Positions 16,135-24,672 of a DNA stretch of 64,000 nt are shown here, in pieces. Under the pieces are notes generated by a model. That model was not told the DNA's origin. It was given only the letters and a program-made list of their open reading frames with translations, and searched no databases. Source of the DNA: Arthrobacter sp. CJ23 (GTDB lineage: Bacteria > Actinomycetota > Actinomycetes > Actinomycetales > Micrococcaceae); contig NZ_CP102950.1 in assembly GCF_024741795.1 (NCBI RefSeq), positions 992,001-1,056,000 on the forward strand, read 5' to 3'. Within the stretch, counting starts at the first letter, position 1, and each line of letters starts with the position of its first letter. A program made the position numbers and the translations under genes.

Positions 16135-17079
16135 ATGAATGCCAACGAAATCGACCAGCAAACGCTGCTCCAGAATGAAACAGATCCCCTCACGCACACG
16201 CCTGTCCACCTGCTCTCCCTTGAGGGGGTGGGCAAGCATTACGGCAACATCATTGCCCTGAGCGATGTCACCATGGCCGTGGACAACGGCCGCGTCACCT
16301 GCGTGCTGGGCGACAACGGCGCCGGCAAGTCCACCCTGATCAAGATCATCGCCGGCCTGCACCAGCACGACGCCGGGGTCCTGAACATCATGGGCGAGGA
16401 ACGGAAATTCACCTCGCCCCGCGACGCCCTCGACGCCGGCATCGCCACGGTCTACCAGGACCTGGCAGTGGTACCGCTGATGCCGATCTGGCGGAACTTC
16501 TTCCTCGGCTCGGAGCTGACCACCGGCTTTGGCCCGTTCAAGAGCCTGGATGTCCAGAAGATGAAGGACATCACGCTCAAGGAACTCGCCGAGATGGGCA
16601 TCGATCTGCGTGACGTGGAGCAGCCCATCGGCCAGCTCTCCGGCGGCGAGCGCCAGTGTGTGGCGATCGCCCGTGCGGTGTATTTCGGTGCGAAGGTGCT
16701 GATCCTGGACGAGCCGACGGCGGCCCTGGGCGTGAAGCAGTCCGGCGTGGTTTTGCGGTACATCCTGCAGGCCCGCGACCGCGGCCTGGGCGTCATTTTC
16801 ATCACGCACAACCCGCACCACGCCTTCCCCGTGGGTGACCGGTTCCTGCTGCTCAAGCGCGGCAAGTCGATCGGCTACTACGACAAGAAGGACATCACCC
16901 TGGACGAGCTGACGGCGCAGATGGCCGGCGGCGCGGAACTGGCCGAGCTCGCCCACGAGCTCGAGCAGCTCGGCGGCCACAGCGAGGCCCTCAAGGAAGT
17001 CCAGGCCGAAGTCGCCGACGTCGCGGAGGTGGCTGGCCCGGCCGGCGAGGCGCCGGCACGGCACTCGGCGCACAGCTAG
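16135..17079 (+). CDS. Sugar ABC transporter ATP-binding protein
   Basis: A 314-residue cytoplasmic ATPase with one nucleotide-binding domain: Walker [10 protein letters not shown] (59-67), signature LSGGERQ (about 167), Walker [13 protein letters not shown] (about 187) and a switch His in ITHNPHHAF. Typical RbsA proteins have two such domains in about 500 residues; single-domain versions occur in actinobacterial and Frc-type importers and should work as homodimers. The last 50 residues are a Glu/Ala-rich tail. It follows the permease by 12 bases. Confidence 0.9.
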   Translation: MNANEIDQQTLLQNETDPLTHTPVHLLSLEGVGKHYGNIIALSDVTMAVDNGRVTCVLGDNGAGKSTLIKIIAGLHQHDAGVLNIMGEERKFTSPRDALDAGIATVYQDLAVVPLMPIWRNFFLGSELTTGFGPFKSLDVQKMKDITLKELAEMGIDLRDVEQPIGQLSGGERQCVAIARAVYFGAKVLILDEPTAALGVKQSGVVLRYILQARDRGLGVIFITHNPHHAFPVGDRFLLLKRGKSIGYYDKKDITLDELTAQMAGGAELAELAHELEQLGGHSEALKEVQAEVADVAEVAGPAGEAPARHSAHS

Positions 17080-17083
17080 CACC

Positions 17084-17135
17084 GGCGCAAGGCGTTGGAG
17101 GGGTCCCCGTCGGGACTCCTGCAACGCCTTGCGCC
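17084..17135 (+). terminator. Strong hairpin after the ABC ATPase gene
   Basis: GGCGCAAGGCGTTG (17084-17097) pairs exactly with CAACGCCTTGCGCC (17122-17135), and inner bases extend the stem with mismatches. It starts 5 bases after the ATPase stop. There is no T-run, so it may only attenuate transcription into the downstream dehydrogenases. Confidence 0.55.
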
Positions 17136-17206
17136 GCGCCTTCATGCCCCGGAGCCAAGAAAATTCTGTTCGAAGCACACGAACCACCGACAAGACGGGA
17201 ACAAAC

Positions 17207-18205
17207 ATGCCGATCCGGGTAGGCGTCATCGGCGCCGGAATCATGGGCGCGGACCACATCAGGAACCTTTCCACCACCATCGGCGGAGCCGAGGTCACCT
17301 TTGTGGCAGACCTCGACGCCGGACGTGCCGCAGCCGCGGCACCTCCCTCCGCCCGCATCACCGCGGACCCCTCCGAACTGATCCACTCCAGCGAGGTGGA
17401 CGCCGTCGTGATTGCCTCGCACGACTCCACCCACGCCGGACTGGTGCTCGAATGCTTCGAAGCGATGACACCGGTGCTGTGCGAGAAACCCTTGGCACCG
17501 ACCCTCCTGGAAAGCCTCGAGGTCGTGGCAGCGGACGTCGACATCGTGGCCGCCACGGGGGCCTCGCTGCTGTCATTGGGCTTCATGCGGCGCTTCGACC
17601 CCGGCTACGTGGCGCTGCGCCAGGCCGTGCAGGGCCGCGTCCAAGGCGAGCCCTTGGTGGTCCACTGCACCAGCCGGAACGCCGCGGCAGGCCCGGGCAC
17701 CACGGCGGAATCGGCCATCACCAATTCGGCCATCCACGAGCTGGACATCATCCCCTGGCTGCTGGACTCGCCCATCACCGAAGTGTCCTGGCAAGCCGGG
17801 CGGAGCTCGCGCCATGCCGAAGGCGGGCTCAAGGACCCGGCCTTCATGACGCTTCGCACGGCCGACGGCACGCTGACCACGCTGGAGCTGTTCCTGAACG
17901 CCCGCTACGGCTACACCACCAGCTGCGAGGTTGTCTCGGAACGGGGCACTACCGGCCTGAACGAATCCGCACTGCTGGGCATCAGGCAGGAAGGCAGCAG
18001 CCAGGAGGGAATCCCCGCGGACTGGCGCCCGCGCTTTGCCGACGCGTATCGGCTGCAGCTGCAGGCCTGGATATCAGCACTGGCCACGGGAGAACAACCG
18101 CCCCTGGCCGGCGCGCAGGATGGACTTAACGCATCACTGGTGGCCCAGGCCATGATCCAGTCCCTGCACAGTGACGGCGCCTACGCGAAAGTGAGCTACT
18201 CATGA
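17207..18205 (+). CDS. Gfo/Idh/MocA family dehydrogenase (IolG-like)
   Basis: A 332-residue dehydrogenase close to the IolG at 8086: both start with VGVIGAGxMGADHIxxLST, and this one has CEKPLAPTLLESL near 90 and ITNSAIHELDIIPWLLD near 173. ATG 17207 matches the IolG start; upstream codons back to 17129 lie inside the hairpin region. Its stop overlaps the next gene (ATGA, 18202-18205). It probably oxidises an inositol isomer (scyllo-, D-chiro-) brought in by the adjacent importer. Paralogue of IolG with sure family and unknown specificity. Confidence 0.85.
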   Translation: MPIRVGVIGAGIMGADHIRNLSTTIGGAEVTFVADLDAGRAAAAAPPSARITADPSELIHSSEVDAVVIASHDSTHAGLVLECFEAMTPVLCEKPLAPTLLESLEVVAADVDIVAATGASLLSLGFMRRFDPGYVALRQAVQGRVQGEPLVVHCTSRNAAAGPGTTAESAITNSAIHELDIIPWLLDSPITEVSWQAGRSSRHAEGGLKDPAFMTLRTADGTLTTLELFLNARYGYTTSCEVVSERGTTGLNESALLGIRQEGSSQEGIPADWRPRFADAYRLQLQAWISALATGEQPPLAGAQDGLNASLVAQAMIQSLHSDGAYAKVSYS

Positions 18206-19305
18206 ACGCCGCGGGACTTCCGGCCTCCCGTGTGCCCGCTTCGCGGGATGCCCCGGTGCTGCGCTGGGGGATCATGGGACCCGGCTGGATCGCTGAAAGG
18301 TTCACCGAATCCGTCCAGGCGCACACGGATCAGGTGATCGCCGCCGTCGCGTCCCGTTCGCTCAGCCGGTCCAAGGCATTCGCGGACTCTTTCAATGTGC
18401 CCGCAGCCTACGGCAGCTACGAGGAGCTGGCCGCCGCCCCGGACATCGACATTGTCTACGTCTGCACGCCGCACAATTTCCACCACCAGGCGGCGGTGCT
18501 GGCCCTCGACGCCGGCAAGCACGTGCTGGTCGAAAAACCGATCGGGCTCAATGCCGCGCAGGCCCGGGACCTTGCCCAACGGGCCGAGGCCGCCGGGGTA
18601 TTCGCCGCCGAGGCCATGTGGACCTTCTTCCTGCCGAAATTCGACGTGATCCGCCAGATCCTCGACGCCGGGACCCTGGGGACCATCACCACGGTCTTTG
18701 CCGAGTACGGCGAACACTTCCACCGCAGCCACCGCATCTTCGATCCCGAGCTGGCCGGCGGCCCGCTGCTGGACCTCGGCACCTACCCGCTGGCTCTGGT
18801 CACCGAGGTCCTGGGCCTGCCGGAACAGCTCCACGCCATCGGCCAGTCCCACGAATCCGGGGTCAATGCCCAGCTTTCCGCCATCATGCGGTTCGGCAGC
18901 GGCGCCCAGGCCGTGGTGAACACGCACGTGCACAACTTCACGCCCACCTCCGCCACCATTGTCGGTTCCGTTGCCACGCTGACAATCGACGGGCCCTTCA
19001 ACATGCCGGGCGGCTTCGAGGTGCGCTTCCCGGACGGCACCCGCCTGCGCCATGACGAAGCGGCCGGCGGCCATTTCGAGGGACTGCACTACGAGGCTGC
19101 AGCCGTGGCCCGTGCCGTGGCTGCCGGACAGACCCAGGCCAGCCAGCGGACCCTGGCGGCCTCCATCCGCACCCTTGAGGTCGCTGATGCAATCCGACGC
19201 CAGTTGGGCGTGATGTTCCTGGGCGATACGGCTGTCCCGGGCGGAACGCAGCACGCCACCGGAACCGAGGACACTGCAACTTATTCAACGGAAGGAACGC
19301 CATGA
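18202..19305 (+). CDS. Gfo/Idh/MocA oxidoreductase (GFO/dihydrodiol dehydrogenase branch)
   Basis: A 367-residue protein with an atypical Rossmann opening WGIMGPGWIAERF (residues 26-38), in which Pro replaces the middle Ala/Gly region, as in dihydrodiol-dehydrogenase-like members. It has VEKPIGLNAAQARDLA near 111, AEAMWTFFLPKF near 137 and GGPLLDLGTYPL near 188. The first 20 residues are a Pro/Ala-rich extension. It sits in a three-gene chain of dehydrogenases with 4-base overlaps at both ends, so all three should be made together. Substrate unknown. Confidence 0.8.
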   Translation: MNAAGLPASRVPASRDAPVLRWGIMGPGWIAERFTESVQAHTDQVIAAVASRSLSRSKAFADSFNVPAAYGSYEELAAAPDIDIVYVCTPHNFHHQAAVLALDAGKHVLVEKPIGLNAAQARDLAQRAEAAGVFAAEAMWTFFLPKFDVIRQILDAGTLGTITTVFAEYGEHFHRSHRIFDPELAGGPLLDLGTYPLALVTEVLGLPEQLHAIGQSHESGVNAQLSAIMRFGSGAQAVVNTHVHNFTPTSATIVGSVATLTIDGPFNMPGGFEVRFPDGTRLRHDEAAGGHFEGLHYEAAAVARAVAAGQTQASQRTLAASIRTLEVADAIRRQLGVMFLGDTAVPGGTQHATGTEDTATYSTEGTP

Positions 19306-20342
19306 AGGACGTCATTCTCGGTCTGGTCGGGGTGGGGCGCATCGGCGTCATGCACGCCACCAACATCGCCGCACTCAACGAGGTGCTCAAGCAGCAGGGC
19401 ATCAAGGTCGGGCTCCGGCTCACCGACGTCGCCGAGGACCATGCCCGCGGCGTCGCGGCCGGTCTCGGTGCAGAGTTCCTGCCCTCCGTGGAGGCGCTCA
19501 TCGCCTCGGGTGTGGACGGCCTGGTCATTGCAACAGGCACCGGAACCCACCCGGAGCTAATCCGCGCCGGAGTGGACGCCGGCATCCCGGTCTTCTGCGA
19601 AAAGCCTGTGGCCATGAACGTGGCGGATGCCCTTCCCGTGCTGGACTACATCCGTTCCAACAACGGTGTGGTGCAGATCGGCCACCAGCGCCGCTTCGAC
19701 GCCGGCTACCTGGAAGCCAGGCGCGCCTACCAAGCCGGCGAATTGGGCTGGATCCACTCCCTGCGTGCGGTCACATGCGACATGACGCCGCCTCCGGTGG
19801 AGTTCCTGGCCACCTCGGGCGGACTGTTCCGCGACTGCTCCGTGCACGACTTCGACATCCTGCGCTGGCTGACCGGCCGCGAGATCGTCGAGGTCTACGC
19901 CAAGGGCTCCAACAACGGCGACCCGGCCATCGGGGAGGTCGGCGACGTGGACACGGCGCTGGCGCTGGTGACGTTCGACGACGGGACGGTAGGTACCGTC
20001 TCCGCCACCCGCTACAACGGGGCCGGCCATGACGTCCGCCTCGAAATCCAGGGCTCCCGCGGTTCGCTGATGGTGGGACTTGACGACAAGACGGCGATGG
20101 GCTCGGCCGAAGCGGGGATCGCCTTCCCTGCCGGGGACCCCCACACGAGCTTCGCCGAGCGGTTCCACCAGGCGTACCGCTCCGAGATGGAAGCCTTCGT
20201 TGAACTGATCCTGGGCCGGCGGGAGAATCCCTGCACGCCGGAAGACGCCGTGGCCGCCTCCCGCGTGGCGGATGCCGCCCAGGAATCGCTGGCCAAGGGC
20301 GTCCCCGTGAAGGTGGCCCTGGCTACGGCAAGCGCAGGCTGA
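19302..20342 (+). CDS. Gfo/Idh/MocA family dehydrogenase (inositol 2-dehydrogenase-like)
   Basis: A 346-residue NAD-dependent dehydrogenase: LGLVGVGRIGVMHATNIA (residues 6-23), CEKPVAMNVADAL near 99, QIGHQRRFDAGYLEAR near 127 and FRDCSVHDFDILRWL near 176 with the conserved His/Asp. This is the pattern of inositol 2-dehydrogenases. Its ATG overlaps the preceding stop (19302-19305). It is the last gene of the importer operon and is followed by a long hairpin. Could oxidise a third inositol isomer or a keto-inositol. Confidence 0.83.
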   Translation: MKDVILGLVGVGRIGVMHATNIAALNEVLKQQGIKVGLRLTDVAEDHARGVAAGLGAEFLPSVEALIASGVDGLVIATGTGTHPELIRAGVDAGIPVFCEKPVAMNVADALPVLDYIRSNNGVVQIGHQRRFDAGYLEARRAYQAGELGWIHSLRAVTCDMTPPPVEFLATSGGLFRDCSVHDFDILRWLTGREIVEVYAKGSNNGDPAIGEVGDVDTALALVTFDDGTVGTVSATRYNGAGHDVRLEIQGSRGSLMVGLDDKTAMGSAEAGIAFPAGDPHTSFAERFHQAYRSEMEAFVELILGRRENPCTPEDAVAASRVADAAQESLAKGVPVKVALATASAG

Positions 20343-20353
20343 GCTTTCTGCTT

Positions 20354-20389
20354 CATGGGCCTCCAGGAATGCGTTCCTGGGGGCCCATG
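20354..20389 (+). terminator. Terminator of the importer-dehydrogenase operon
   Basis: CATGGGCCTCCAGGAA (20354-20369) pairs with TTCCTGGGGGCCCATG (20374-20389) with one bulge around a 4-base TGCG loop, 12 bases after the stop at 20342. A short CCTTTAATG follows further on. Confidence 0.65.
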
Positions 20390-20437
20390 CGCTCCTGAGG
20401 GGCCTTTAATGTCGTACCCCCTTGGAAGAGTTAAGCC

Positions 20438-21984
20438 ATGAAAGCCATTGGATTGGTTGCCGCGCACCGGGGCGTTCCGGGAGGCAGCAGCTATGCGGCG
20501 GACCACCGGAGCAGAAGCCTGGTGGAGTCGATGCCCACCGGCCTGTCCATGGACAACGGGCTGTGGCAGGACGCCGGATCGTTTGGCGCCGCGGCCGGCT
20601 GGTCGGTGTCCGCTCCTCTGCAGGAGCAATGGACCATGCCTCCGCTGCCGCCAGACGAGCTGCCGCTGCCGGGTTCCCGCACGGCCCTGGACATAGCGCT
20701 TGGTCTCCTGCAGGAATTTGCCGGTACGGCTGTGGAAGATGTGGCTTTGTTCGGGAGCCGGCAGGCAGCTGATTTCGCCGGGCAGGTAGAGGAGCTGTCC
20801 CGCATTGTCGACTGCCTGCAGCTGCTCGCCGCCGGCCTCGTGGAACGTGTCCGCCGACAAGACGCGGTCCAGGGCGGCAGTGGGTCTTCGGGTGACGGTG
20901 CCATGAGGTGCCCAGCCGACGGTGCCGTCCGGGAACCCGGGCCAGGATCACCCGAGTTCCGCAATGCAGCCGAATTCCTTCGGGCCAGGCTACGGATAGG
21001 ACTTGGCGAAGCCCGCCGGCGCCTGGCATTGGCTGACGCTCTCCTGCCTCGCACCGGGCTGACCGGACAAGTCATGGCTCCGGAGCATGAACATCTCGCC
21101 GTTGCCGTTTCGGCCGGGACAGTGTCCTGCCGCTCAGCCTCCATCATCGCTGCCGCCCTGGACAGGATCCGGCCACTTTGCCCCGCGCAGACGACTTCCC
21201 GGATCGAAGCTGAGCTCACCGCCACAGCCCAGGAAAACGACGCCGACTTCCTGCACCGCGTGGCACGACGCTGGACTGAAACCATCGACCACGACGGGGC
21301 CGAGCCCAGGGAAGAACTGCTCCGCCAGCTCCAAGGCGCCTTCCTCCGCAAACCCCGCCACGGCCTTCAGCACCTCGAAATCTTTGCCACGGCAGAGCAG
21401 TTCGAGCACCTCGTCACGGTCATGAACACGGCCGCGAACCCCAGGATGTCAGGTGGCGTCGATTCGACCGGGCCTGCCGGTGAAGTTGAGTCTGGCGGGA
21501 CGGACGAGTCGCCTGGCGCTGCTTCCCAGCTTGATCGGCGCAGCCGTCCCCAGAAAATGCTCGACGGTCTGGTGGGAGCCTGCAAAGTCGCGCTTTCCAC
21601 CGGGACGCTTCCCGCAGCAGGAGGACTCCGGCCACAGATCATGGTGACCATCAGCCATCAGGATTTGCTCGCCGAGCTCAAGACCCCGGCGGAGCTCAAG
21701 AACCCGCCCAGCGGCAGCACTCTCACCGGGACCGGGACCAAGGATGCGCCATTCCTGGCTGCACCCTCCCGGCGCCTTGGTGCGAAGCCCACCACATCGA
21801 CTATTGGTCCAGGGGAGGACGCACCAGCACAGGCAACGGCACGCTTTTGTGCAGCCATCACCACCACGTCATCCACAAAGAAGACTGGCGTATCCGCGTC
21901 AGGAACGGAGTGCCGTGGTTTGTGCCTCCGGCCCATCTGGACCCGAAACGGGAACCGCGCCGAAACCACTACTTCAGATGCTGA
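20438..21984 (+). pseudogene. Broken DUF222/HNH endonuclease-like gene
   Basis: Starting at ATG 20438 (GGAAGAG upstream), a DUF222 domain is readable for about 430 codons (ARLRIGLGEARRRLALADAL, then GLQHLEIFATAEQFEHL). The family's C-terminal HNH nuclease follows, but in a different frame: from about 21735 the third frame reads DQGCAIPGCTLPAPWCEAHH, IDYWSRGGRTSTGNG and LLCSHHHHVIHKEDWRI, ending at TGA 21982-21984. About 50-60 residues that normally link the two parts are missing. The damage is therefore an internal deletion plus frameshift near 21725-21740. The unshifted frame runs on to 22021 as nonsense. These genes are multicopy in actinobacteria and often decay. Confidence 0.75.
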
Positions 21985-22003
21985 GGATGAACAGCAAACG
22001 CTC

Positions 22004-22897
22004 TCAGGCGCCGAACGGTAGGCGCGGGTCGATGTCCTTGCCCTCCCAGCTCTGGCGCACCCAGCCGTGGTGCGGGTCGTCGCTGATGAGCCATTCACGG
22101 ACGGGGCCGGGACCGGCCATCACGTTGAGGTAGTACATGTCGTATCCGGGGGCCGCCATGGCGGGGCCGTGCCAGCCATAGGGGACCAGCACCACGTCGC
22201 CCGTGCGGACCTCGGCAGCAACGTCGATGGGGCGTTCGTCGGAGGCATAGACGCGCTGGTAGCCGATGGCGTCGGCGTCGGCGGGGGCCCCGGAGCCGGC
22301 GGCCACCTGCGTCTCGAAGTAGTAGATCTCCTCGAGGTGCGTTTCGCCGTCCTTTTCCTCATCGTGCTTGTGCGGGGGATAGGAGGACCAGTTCCCCGCA
22401 GGTGTAAGCACCTCGCAGACGATGAAACGGTCTGCCTCCAGGGCTGCGGGAGTGCCGAAGTTGTGGACCTGCCGGGAACAGTTGCCGGCGCCGCGCAGTT
22501 CCACCGGGGTTTCGGCGGCAGTAACCAGCCGGGTGGGGTATGAGGCCTTGGCCGGGGCGGTGGCAACGGCCACGCGTCCGCCGTCGGGGGAGCTGATGGT
22601 GACGGCCTTGCCGGTGCCCGAATACAGGACGTCGCTGGGGCCGTGGAACACGGACGCCCGCCCCGCGAGGGGGTACTCGACGTCGTCCACGGTCACCGTA
22701 AAGGATCCGTTGAGCGGCACCACGATGCGTTCCTCACCTGCTGCGGGAAGCTCGACGGCGGCGCCCGCTGCCAGGGTGGCGAGTTTCAGGCCCGTGTGGG
22801 CCCAGCCGTCCACGGCCAAGGTTGAATCGGAGGTTCCGAGCGAAATGTCCCAAACGCCGTCGTTGGCGGTTCCCAGTGGGTAGACCCAGTTGGCCAT
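22004..22897 (-). CDS. iolB: 5-deoxy-glucuronate isomerase IolB
   Basis: Isomerises 5-deoxy-glucuronate to 2-deoxy-5-keto-D-gluconate, the step between IolD and IolC and the only core iol gene missing from the main operon. The 297-residue protein is a two-cupin KduI/IolB family member; the metal-site pattern SYPPHKHDEEKDGETHLEE lies near residues 168-186 and VPYGWHGPAMA near 239. It is 17 bases downstream of iolR with AAGGAC before the ATG at 22897, so it forms an iolR-iolB operon opposite to the importer operon. It ends 19 bases from the decayed DUF222 gene. Confidence 0.94.
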   Translation of the reverse strand: MANWVYPLGTANDGVWDISLGTSDSTLAVDGWAHTGLKLATLAAGAAVELPAAGEERIVVPLNGSFTVTVDDVEYPLAGRASVFHGPSDVLYSGTGKAVTISSPDGGRVAVATAPAKASYPTRLVTAAETPVELRGAGNCSRQVHNFGTPAALEADRFIVCEVLTPAGNWSSYPPHKHDEEKDGETHLEEIYYFETQVAAGSGAPADADAIGYQRVYASDERPIDVAAEVRTGDVVLVPYGWHGPAMAAPGYDMYYLNVMAGPGPVREWLISDDPHHGWVRQSWEGKDIDPRLPFGA

Positions 22898-22914
22898 GAA
22901 GTTGTGTCCTTGCG

Positions 22915-23655
22915 TTAGCGCTGTACGAGTGTCATTTCAAAGCTGTAGGAATCGGCCCGGTAGACGTGATGGCCGGTTTCGACCATGCGGCCGGTGTCGT
23001 CCACGGCGGTGCGCTCCATGGTGACCAGGGCGGACCCCGGCTCCGCTTCCAGCAGCGGTGCCTGGTAGTCGTTGGCGATCATGGCGCCGATGCGCTGCGA
23101 GGCCAGGCGGAAGTTGACGCCGCCGCGGCGCAGGATGGCGTAGAGGCCCTCGGAGGCGAGCATGGCCTCGTCCATGGTGGCGATGTCGTCGCGGACCCAG
23201 TTCTCCATGAGGGCCAGCGGCTTGCCGCCCACCTTGCGGAGTCGGGTGAAGTGGTAGACCTTGGAGCCGGCGGGCAGTTGCAGGGCGGCCAGGGTGGCGG
23301 CGTCGGCTTCCATGTGGGAGAAGCTCAGCACCTGGGTGGTGGGCTTCTTGCCGTTGTTGCTGAGGTCGTCGAACAGGCTGGAGAGTTCCAGCGGACGGCG
23401 GACCTGGCTGGAGACCACCTGCGTGCCCACGCCGCGCTTGCGGACCAGGAGGCCGGAGCGGACCAGTTCGTCCATGGCCTTGCGCATGGTGGGCCGGGAC
23501 AGGTTCAGCTGCGCGGCAAGGTCGATCTCGTTGTCGAGCCGGCTGCCGGGCTCCAGGACACCGCTGTGGATGGCGGCCTCGATGCCCTGGACCACCTGGT
23601 GGTACAGGGGCACAGGGGAGGAGCGGTCGATGCTGAGACCAAGTTGATTCGCCAT
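22915..23655 (-). CDS. iolR: GntR/HutC-family regulator, probable IolR
   Basis: A 246-residue repressor with an N-terminal GntR winged helix (PLYHQVVQGIEAAIHSGVLE, then LNLSRPTMRKAMDELVRSGLL, residues 16-70) and a C-terminal UTRA effector domain (about 95-242). In actinobacteria a GntR-type IolR, unlike the DeoR-type of Bacillus, controls inositol genes. It is cotranscribed with iolB. The ATGTC-N2-GACA sites in this window fit a GntR operator and lie before the tautomerase, iolC, the importer and this gene itself, so autoregulation is likely. The inducer is probably an inositol breakdown product. Family is sure; IolR identity rests on context. Confidence 0.85.
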   Translation of the reverse strand: MANQLGLSIDRSSPVPLYHQVVQGIEAAIHSGVLEPGSRLDNEIDLAAQLNLSRPTMRKAMDELVRSGLLVRKRGVGTQVVSSQVRRPLELSSLFDDLSNNGKKPTTQVLSFSHMEADAATLAALQLPAGSKVYHFTRLRKVGGKPLALMENWVRDDIATMDEAMLASEGLYAILRRGGVNFRLASQRIGAMIANDYQAPLLEAEPGSALVTMERTAVDDTGRMVETGHHVYRADSYSFEMTLVQR

Positions 23656-23680
23656 TGCATGCTTCCTGCCGAGTATGTCG

Positions 23681-23746
23681 CTATATGTTCTCTTGATAGG
23701 ACATATAGCCTTTTCTTGATGATAGCAGTCGGCAGCCGAGGGTCAA
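23681..23746 (-). promoter_or_regulatory. iolR-iolB promoter with palindromic operator
   Basis: On the minus strand TTGACC (23746-23741), a 16-base spacer and TATCAT (23724-23719) form a strong promoter. Just downstream of the start point is an inverted repeat with arms CTATATGT (23681-23688) and ACATATAG (23701-23708); its interior contains ATGTCCTATCAA in the minus reading, a variant of the IolR half-site. This position fits autorepression. The leader is about 57 bases. Confidence 0.6.
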
Positions 23747-23784
23747 GGGGCACCTCTCCGCGCCACCCCGCAGGGTTGCGGTCC

Positions 23785-23798
23785 AATGTCCTGACATT
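23785..23798. promoter_or_regulatory. Best palindromic copy of the putative IolR operator
   Basis: AATGTCCTGACATT has perfect 6-base arms (AATGTC/GACATT) around CT. It lies about 40 bases upstream of the iolR -35 and 33 bases past the amidotransferase stop. It is the most symmetrical of the sites and defines the core that the others share. Confidence 0.6.
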
Positions 23799-23830
23799 AG
23801 AACGAGTGGCGTCTCGCGGGCCCGGAACGC

Positions 23831-24607
23831 TCAGCTGCGCCGGCGGCAGACCTCCACGAAGGCCTTGAACGGAATGAGCCGCTCGTCGTCGGGAAGCTGC
23901 GATGCCTCTGGGTGCCATTGGACGGAAGCCACCCAGCGGGTGGGATCCTCCAGCGCTTCCACCGTGCCGTCGTCGGCCACGGCCGTGACCACCAGGCCCT
24001 CGCCCAGGCGGTCCACGGCCTGGTGGTGGCCGGAGGCGATCCTGACGGTGCTGCCTTCCGGGGTGCCATACAGGGCCGCAGTCTTCGAGTGCGGCGCGAG
24101 CTCGACGTCGTGCCAGGCCCAGGCGTCCAGCTCGCCTTCGCCGGGAGCGAGGCCGTTGTGCCGCACCGTGGAGGACGGCATGTCCTGGACCAGCGTGCCG
24201 CCGTACAGCACGTTGAGGAGCTGGTGGCCGCGGCAGATGCCCAGCAGCGGAAGGCCGGCGTCGATCGTGGCCCGGGCGACGCCGATGTCCAGGCTGTCCT
24301 GCTCAGGGTTGACGTCGTACAGCGCAGGGCCGGGATCCTGGCCGTAGAGGTTGGGGTGGAGGTCGCCGCCGCCCGGCAGCAGCACGCCGTCGAGCCCTTT
24401 CATCGCCGTGGCCAGCAGGCCCTCCTCATGTCCGTAGGCACTGTCCAACAGCACCGGCTCGGCACCCGCGGCGTGCAACAGATCCACAATGAACACGAAC
24501 AGCTCATTGGCCTCGCCCACCCGGGCATCGGCACCCTCGGAACTGCTGAGCCGGACCGGGAGGCCGATGCGCGGGTAAGGACGCTGGGGGTCTGCTGAAG
24601 TCTGCAT
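23831..24607 (-). CDS. Class I glutamine amidotransferase-like hydrolase (PuuD/peptidase C26)
   Basis: A 258-residue protein of the gamma-glutamyl-gamma-aminobutyrate hydrolase family. The nucleophile elbow is GICRGHQ (Cys 125) and the acid/base pair is WHPE (His 232, Glu 234); LPGGGDLHP (about 77-86) forms the oxyanion region. PuuD releases GABA from gamma-Glu-GABA in polyamine breakdown; relatives act on other gamma-glutamyl amides. No other puu gene is adjacent, so the substrate is open. ATG 24607 was chosen by similarity; the frame extends to 24691 without conserved sequence. It is divergent from the LOG-family gene with 65 bases between starts. Confidence 0.82.
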   Translation of the reverse strand: MQTSADPQRPYPRIGLPVRLSSSEGADARVGEANELFVFIVDLLHAAGAEPVLLDSAYGHEEGLLATAMKGLDGVLLPGGGDLHPNLYGQDPGPALYDVNPEQDSLDIGVARATIDAGLPLLGICRGHQLLNVLYGGTLVQDMPSSTVRHNGLAPGEGELDAWAWHDVELAPHSKTAALYGTPEGSTVRIASGHHQAVDRLGEGLVVTAVADDGTVEALEDPTRWVASVQWHPEASQLPDDERLIPFKAFVEVCRRRS

Positions 24608-24660
24608 GATCCATAGTGCACCGGGCGGGCTGCCCGCGCACAACGACGCACGCACACCGC

Positions 24661-24672
24661 TACGCTGGGGCC
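24661..24672 (+). promoter_or_regulatory. Putative -10 box for a leaderless LOG-family transcript
   Basis: TACGCT (24661-24666) ends six bases before the ATG at 24673 and there is no Shine-Dalgarno. No convincing -35 was seen. Confidence 0.4.

Noticed and set aside
20438..22021. Reading the DUF222 gene as an intact 527-residue protein
   Set aside because: The last 90 codons are nonsense while a perfect HNH domain lies in another frame over the same bases.
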